Shown: positions 62,031 to 64,000 of the stretch, one piece after another | How positions within the stretch are numbered: the stretch's first letter is position 1 | Layout: each line of letters begins with the position of its first letter | From: Pseudomonas sp. CFBP13508 | GTDB taxonomy: Bacteria > Pseudomonadota > Gammaproteobacteria > Pseudomonadales > Pseudomonadaceae | Reading direction: 5' to 3' | Length of the DNA: 64,000 bases | Assembly: GCF_005233515.1 (NCBI RefSeq) | Contig: NZ_QFZZ01000001.1 | Location: 773,320-837,319 of the forward strand | Translations under genes and position numbers: made by a program | Notes under the pieces: model-generated | What the model was told of the DNA's origin: nothing | Seen by the model: only the letters and a program-made list of their open reading frames with translations | Databases searched by the model: none

Positions 62031-62071
62031 AACAACGGGCGCCGTGATTGGGGTTACGGCGCCCGTCGTTT
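62031..62071. terminator. bidirectional intrinsic terminator
   Basis: Stem ACGGGCGCCGT / ACGGCGCCCGT with A-rich and T-rich flanks on the two sides, between the convergent hybrid kinase and the response regulator. Confidence 0.9.
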
Positions 62072-62074
62072 TAA

Positions 62075-62452
62075 TCAGGCCAGCAATTCCTGAATCTTTT
62101 CCTGCAGCACATCCAAGTCGAACGGTTTCTCGAGGATCGGTGCCTTGCTGGTGATCGGGCTGCCGGTTTCACGGATTTCCTGCGGGTAGCCGCTGATGAA
62201 AATCACTTTCAGGTCCGGTCGCAGTTTCACTGCCGGCTCGGCGATCTGCACGCCGGAGATTCCGCCCGGCAGGCGGAAATCGGTAATCAGCATGTCCAGG
62301 TGAGGTTTGCTGGCGAGGATCTCGAAAGCCTGCTCGCCGTTTTCCGCTTGCAACACGCGATAGCCCTGCCCTGACAGGTAATCTGTCAGGACCATCAAGA
62401 TAACCGGTTCGTCTTCGACGACGAGTACTACATCTTGCGCATCTACGCTCAT
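62075..62452 (-). CDS. single-domain response regulator
   Basis: 125 residues, a lone receiver: acidic pocket VEDE (12-15), phosphoacceptor Asp58 (ITDFRLPGG), signalling Thr/Ser position in FISGY and Lys in LEKPF. No output domain, so it likely passes phosphate on or acts by protein contact. ATG 62452 gives a compact receiver; a GTG at 62500 that overlaps the upstream stop is the alternative. Downstream of the receiver-kinase gene on the same strand. Confidence 0.87.
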   Translation of the reverse strand: MSVDAQDVVLVVEDEPVILMVLTDYLSGQGYRVLQAENGEQAFEILASKPHLDMLITDFRLPGGISGVQIAEPAVKLRPDLKVIFISGYPQEIRETGSPITSKAPILEKPFDLDVLQEKIQELLA

Positions 62453-62496
62453 GGGAAGCCTATGTTCGGTCAATAGCTGCTGATACGACCGTGTGG

Positions 62497-63711
62497 TCAC
62501 TCAGAGGTTGCGTCGGATATGCCGTTTTCCTGGATCGGCAGACAAACGCGAAACAGGGCGCCTTCGTTGATTTCACTTTCGACGACGATGGAGCCGCCAT
62601 GGGCGGCGACGATCTGCTCGGAAATGAACAGACCCAGCCCGAGCCCGGCCACCACCGTCTTGGCGGACACCCGTTCGAACTGCTGGAAAATACGCTTCTG
62701 GTTCTCGGCGCTGATGCCGATGCCGTGGTCCTGAACTTCGACCCGCGCCTCGTCACCTTCGCGATAGACGCGCACCTGAATCGGGCTGCGACCACCGTAA
62801 CGCAAGGCGTTGGTCAGCAGATTGGATACCACTTGCTCGATGCGGAACTCGTCCCAGCAACCTTCGACCGGCTCGGGCGCTTCAAAGGAAACACTGGTCT
62901 CAGCCGCTTCCATTTGCGAGGCGAAGTTCTGCAACAGGTTGCCGACCAACTGCACCAGATCGAAACGACTCGGGCGGATCGAAAGTTTGCCGGTGCGGAT
63001 TCGCGAAACATCGAGCATGTCTTCGATCAGGCGAATCAGGCTTTTGATCTGCCGCTCATCGCGGTCAACCATCGCCTGCATCTTGTCGAGCGTAAACGCC
63101 GAGGCGTTGTCCCGGGCCAGGTGCATCTTGCGCAGCTGGGTTTCGAGAATCAGCCCGTTGAGCGGCGTACGCACCTCATGTGCGACGATCGACATGAAGT
63201 CATCGCGCATGCGCACCGCTTGCTCGAGCTCAAGCTGAGTGCTTTGCAGTTGTTGCAGCAGCGCTTCCTGCTCGCGTCGGGCCTGCTCCAGCGCCTCGAC
63301 CTGCTGCTTCATGGCTTTGCTTTGGCGATACAGATCGACGAAAACGTTGACCTTGCTCTTCACCGCATGAATGTCCAGCGGCTTGTGCAGAAAGTCCACC
63401 GCGCCGCTTTCGTAACCTTTGAACGCATAGTTCAGTTCACGGCCGGCGGCACTGACGAAGATGATCGGGATGTTCTTGGTCTTCTCGGTGCCGCGCATCA
63501 ACTCGGCCAGTTCAAAGCCGTTCATGCCGGGCATCTGCACGTCGAGAATGGCCATGGCGAATTCGTGTTGCAGCAACAGCGACAGTGCTTCGTCCGCCGA
63601 CAGAGCCTTGTAGACCGTGCGATCCTCGCGCTTGATCAGCGCTTCCAGCGCCAGCAGGTTTTCTGGCAGATCGTCAACGATCAACAGTTTGGCTTGGATA
63701 TTACTCAGCAT
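62497..63711 (-). CDS. receiver-histidine kinase (REC-coiled coil-HisKA-HATPase)
   Basis: 404 residues. N-terminal receiver with VDD pocket and Asp57 (ILDVQMPGMNG), a Gln/Glu-rich coiled coil (about 125-170), H-box AHEVRTPLNG with His178, N-box with LLTNALRYGG, G-box DHGIGIS and GLGLGLFI. No membrane segment. Kinases of this design are often regulated by phosphorylation of their own receiver. It overlaps the end of the cheB-like gene by 7 bases, which shows an operon cheB-kinase-regulator. Confidence 0.9.
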   Translation of the reverse strand: MLSNIQAKLLIVDDLPENLLALEALIKREDRTVYKALSADEALSLLLQHEFAMAILDVQMPGMNGFELAELMRGTEKTKNIPIIFVSAAGRELNYAFKGYESGAVDFLHKPLDIHAVKSKVNVFVDLYRQSKAMKQQVEALEQARREQEALLQQLQSTQLELEQAVRMRDDFMSIVAHEVRTPLNGLILETQLRKMHLARDNASAFTLDKMQAMVDRDERQIKSLIRLIEDMLDVSRIRTGKLSIRPSRFDLVQLVGNLLQNFASQMEAAETSVSFEAPEPVEGCWDEFRIEQVVSNLLTNALRYGGRSPIQVRVYREGDEARVEVQDHGIGISAENQKRIFQQFERVSAKTVVAGLGLGLFISEQIVAAHGGSIVVESEINEGALFRVCLPIQENGISDATSE

Positions 63712-64000
63712 GCGATTCGTTCCAGCTCGACTAGCAGACGGCCGATGCCGTGAATGGGTAGGACATGATCCGGCTGCAGAACGTTCAGTGCAGCCTGGGG
63801 CATGGTGGCGACTTGTGCATCATCGGGGTCTTGAACAATGGTCAGACCGCCGCAGTGCTTGACGCAGGCCAACCCGCGCGCGCCATCGTGATTGGCGCCG
63901 GTCAGCAGCACGGCGGCGAGTGTCTCGCCGTAAACGTCAGCGGCCGATTCAAACAGGTAATCAATAGACGGCCGCGAATGATGCACGCGATCCTCCAGGC
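63705..64000 (-). CDS. CheB-type protein methylesterase, partial (C-terminus)
   Basis: The last 98 codons of a gene that runs past the window end. LEDRVHHSRPSIDYLFESAA and LLTGANHDGARGL are CheB C-terminal signatures; the Asp in NHDGA is the third member of the Ser-His-Asp triad, the other two lie outside. Its 3' end overlaps the receiver-kinase. Such CheB proteins outside chemotaxis clusters occur with CheR in sensory kinase modules; whether CheR is next is beyond the window. Confidence 0.88.
   Translation of the reverse strand, partial: LEDRVHHSRPSIDYLFESAADVYGETLAAVLLTGANHDGARGLACVKHCGGLTIVQDPDDAQVATMPQAALNVLQPDHVLPIHGIGRLLVELERIAC

Overview
The window is chromosomal DNA of a fluorescent Pseudomonas, most likely the P. 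fluorescens group. The evidence is gene content (aprA-inh-aprDEF-autotransporter-lipase cluster, mexS/mexT/mexEF-oprN), strong GC-rich third codon positions, DUF1652 and DUF805 proteins typical of the genus, and several families of REP/REPIN palindromes between genes. I saw no rRNA, tRNA, CRISPR array, insertion sequence or prophage.

Layout. 0-5 kb: a PatB-like C-S lyase, an SDR oxidoreductase, a YIP1 membrane protein, a CPA1 cation/proton antiporter and a small conserved protein, separated by REPINs. 5-12 kb (minus strand): a tightly overlapped set made of a FAN1-type VRR-NUC nuclease, an XPD-like helicase with an N-terminal RecB-like nuclease motif, and a tandem-PAS hybrid histidine kinase, followed by a small membrane protein. 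12-29 kb (minus strand): the extracellular hydrolase cluster, transcribed aprA (serralysin), inh (its inhibitor), aprD-aprE-aprF (type I secretion), two subtilase autotransporters (prtA, prtB) and a 617-residue RTX lipase. An unknown 149-residue protein lies upstream of aprA. 29-33 kb (minus): an NTF2-AraC fusion regulator, a FAD amine oxidase, a cupin and an orphan polyamine-type binding protein.

33-42 kb: DUF1652 protein, UvrD-like helicase, pirin, phosphoglucomutase, a MocR-type regulator and an unrecognised 488-residue protein. 42-54 kb: mexS and mexT face away from each other; mexEF-oprN follows about 3.6 kb later, with an SDR, an EamA transporter, a LysR regulator and a DUF805 protein in between. 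54-58 kb: a FUSC/DUF1656/HlyD aromatic-acid-type efflux operon and a HEAT/TPR membrane protein. 58.8-64 kb: a signalling block with a double-domain KaiC-like ATPase, a hybrid kinase with a degenerate N-terminal receiver, a lone response regulator, a receiver-kinase and a CheB-type methylesterase cut by the window end.

The most interesting places are the KaiC-like signalling block, the nuclease/nuclease-helicase/kinase operon, the MocR plus unknown-protein pair, a duplicated aprF 3' end, and catabolite-repression-like A-rich motifs at the starts of the three last genes of the protease/lipase cluster. All calls come from reading the sequence; no database search was run.
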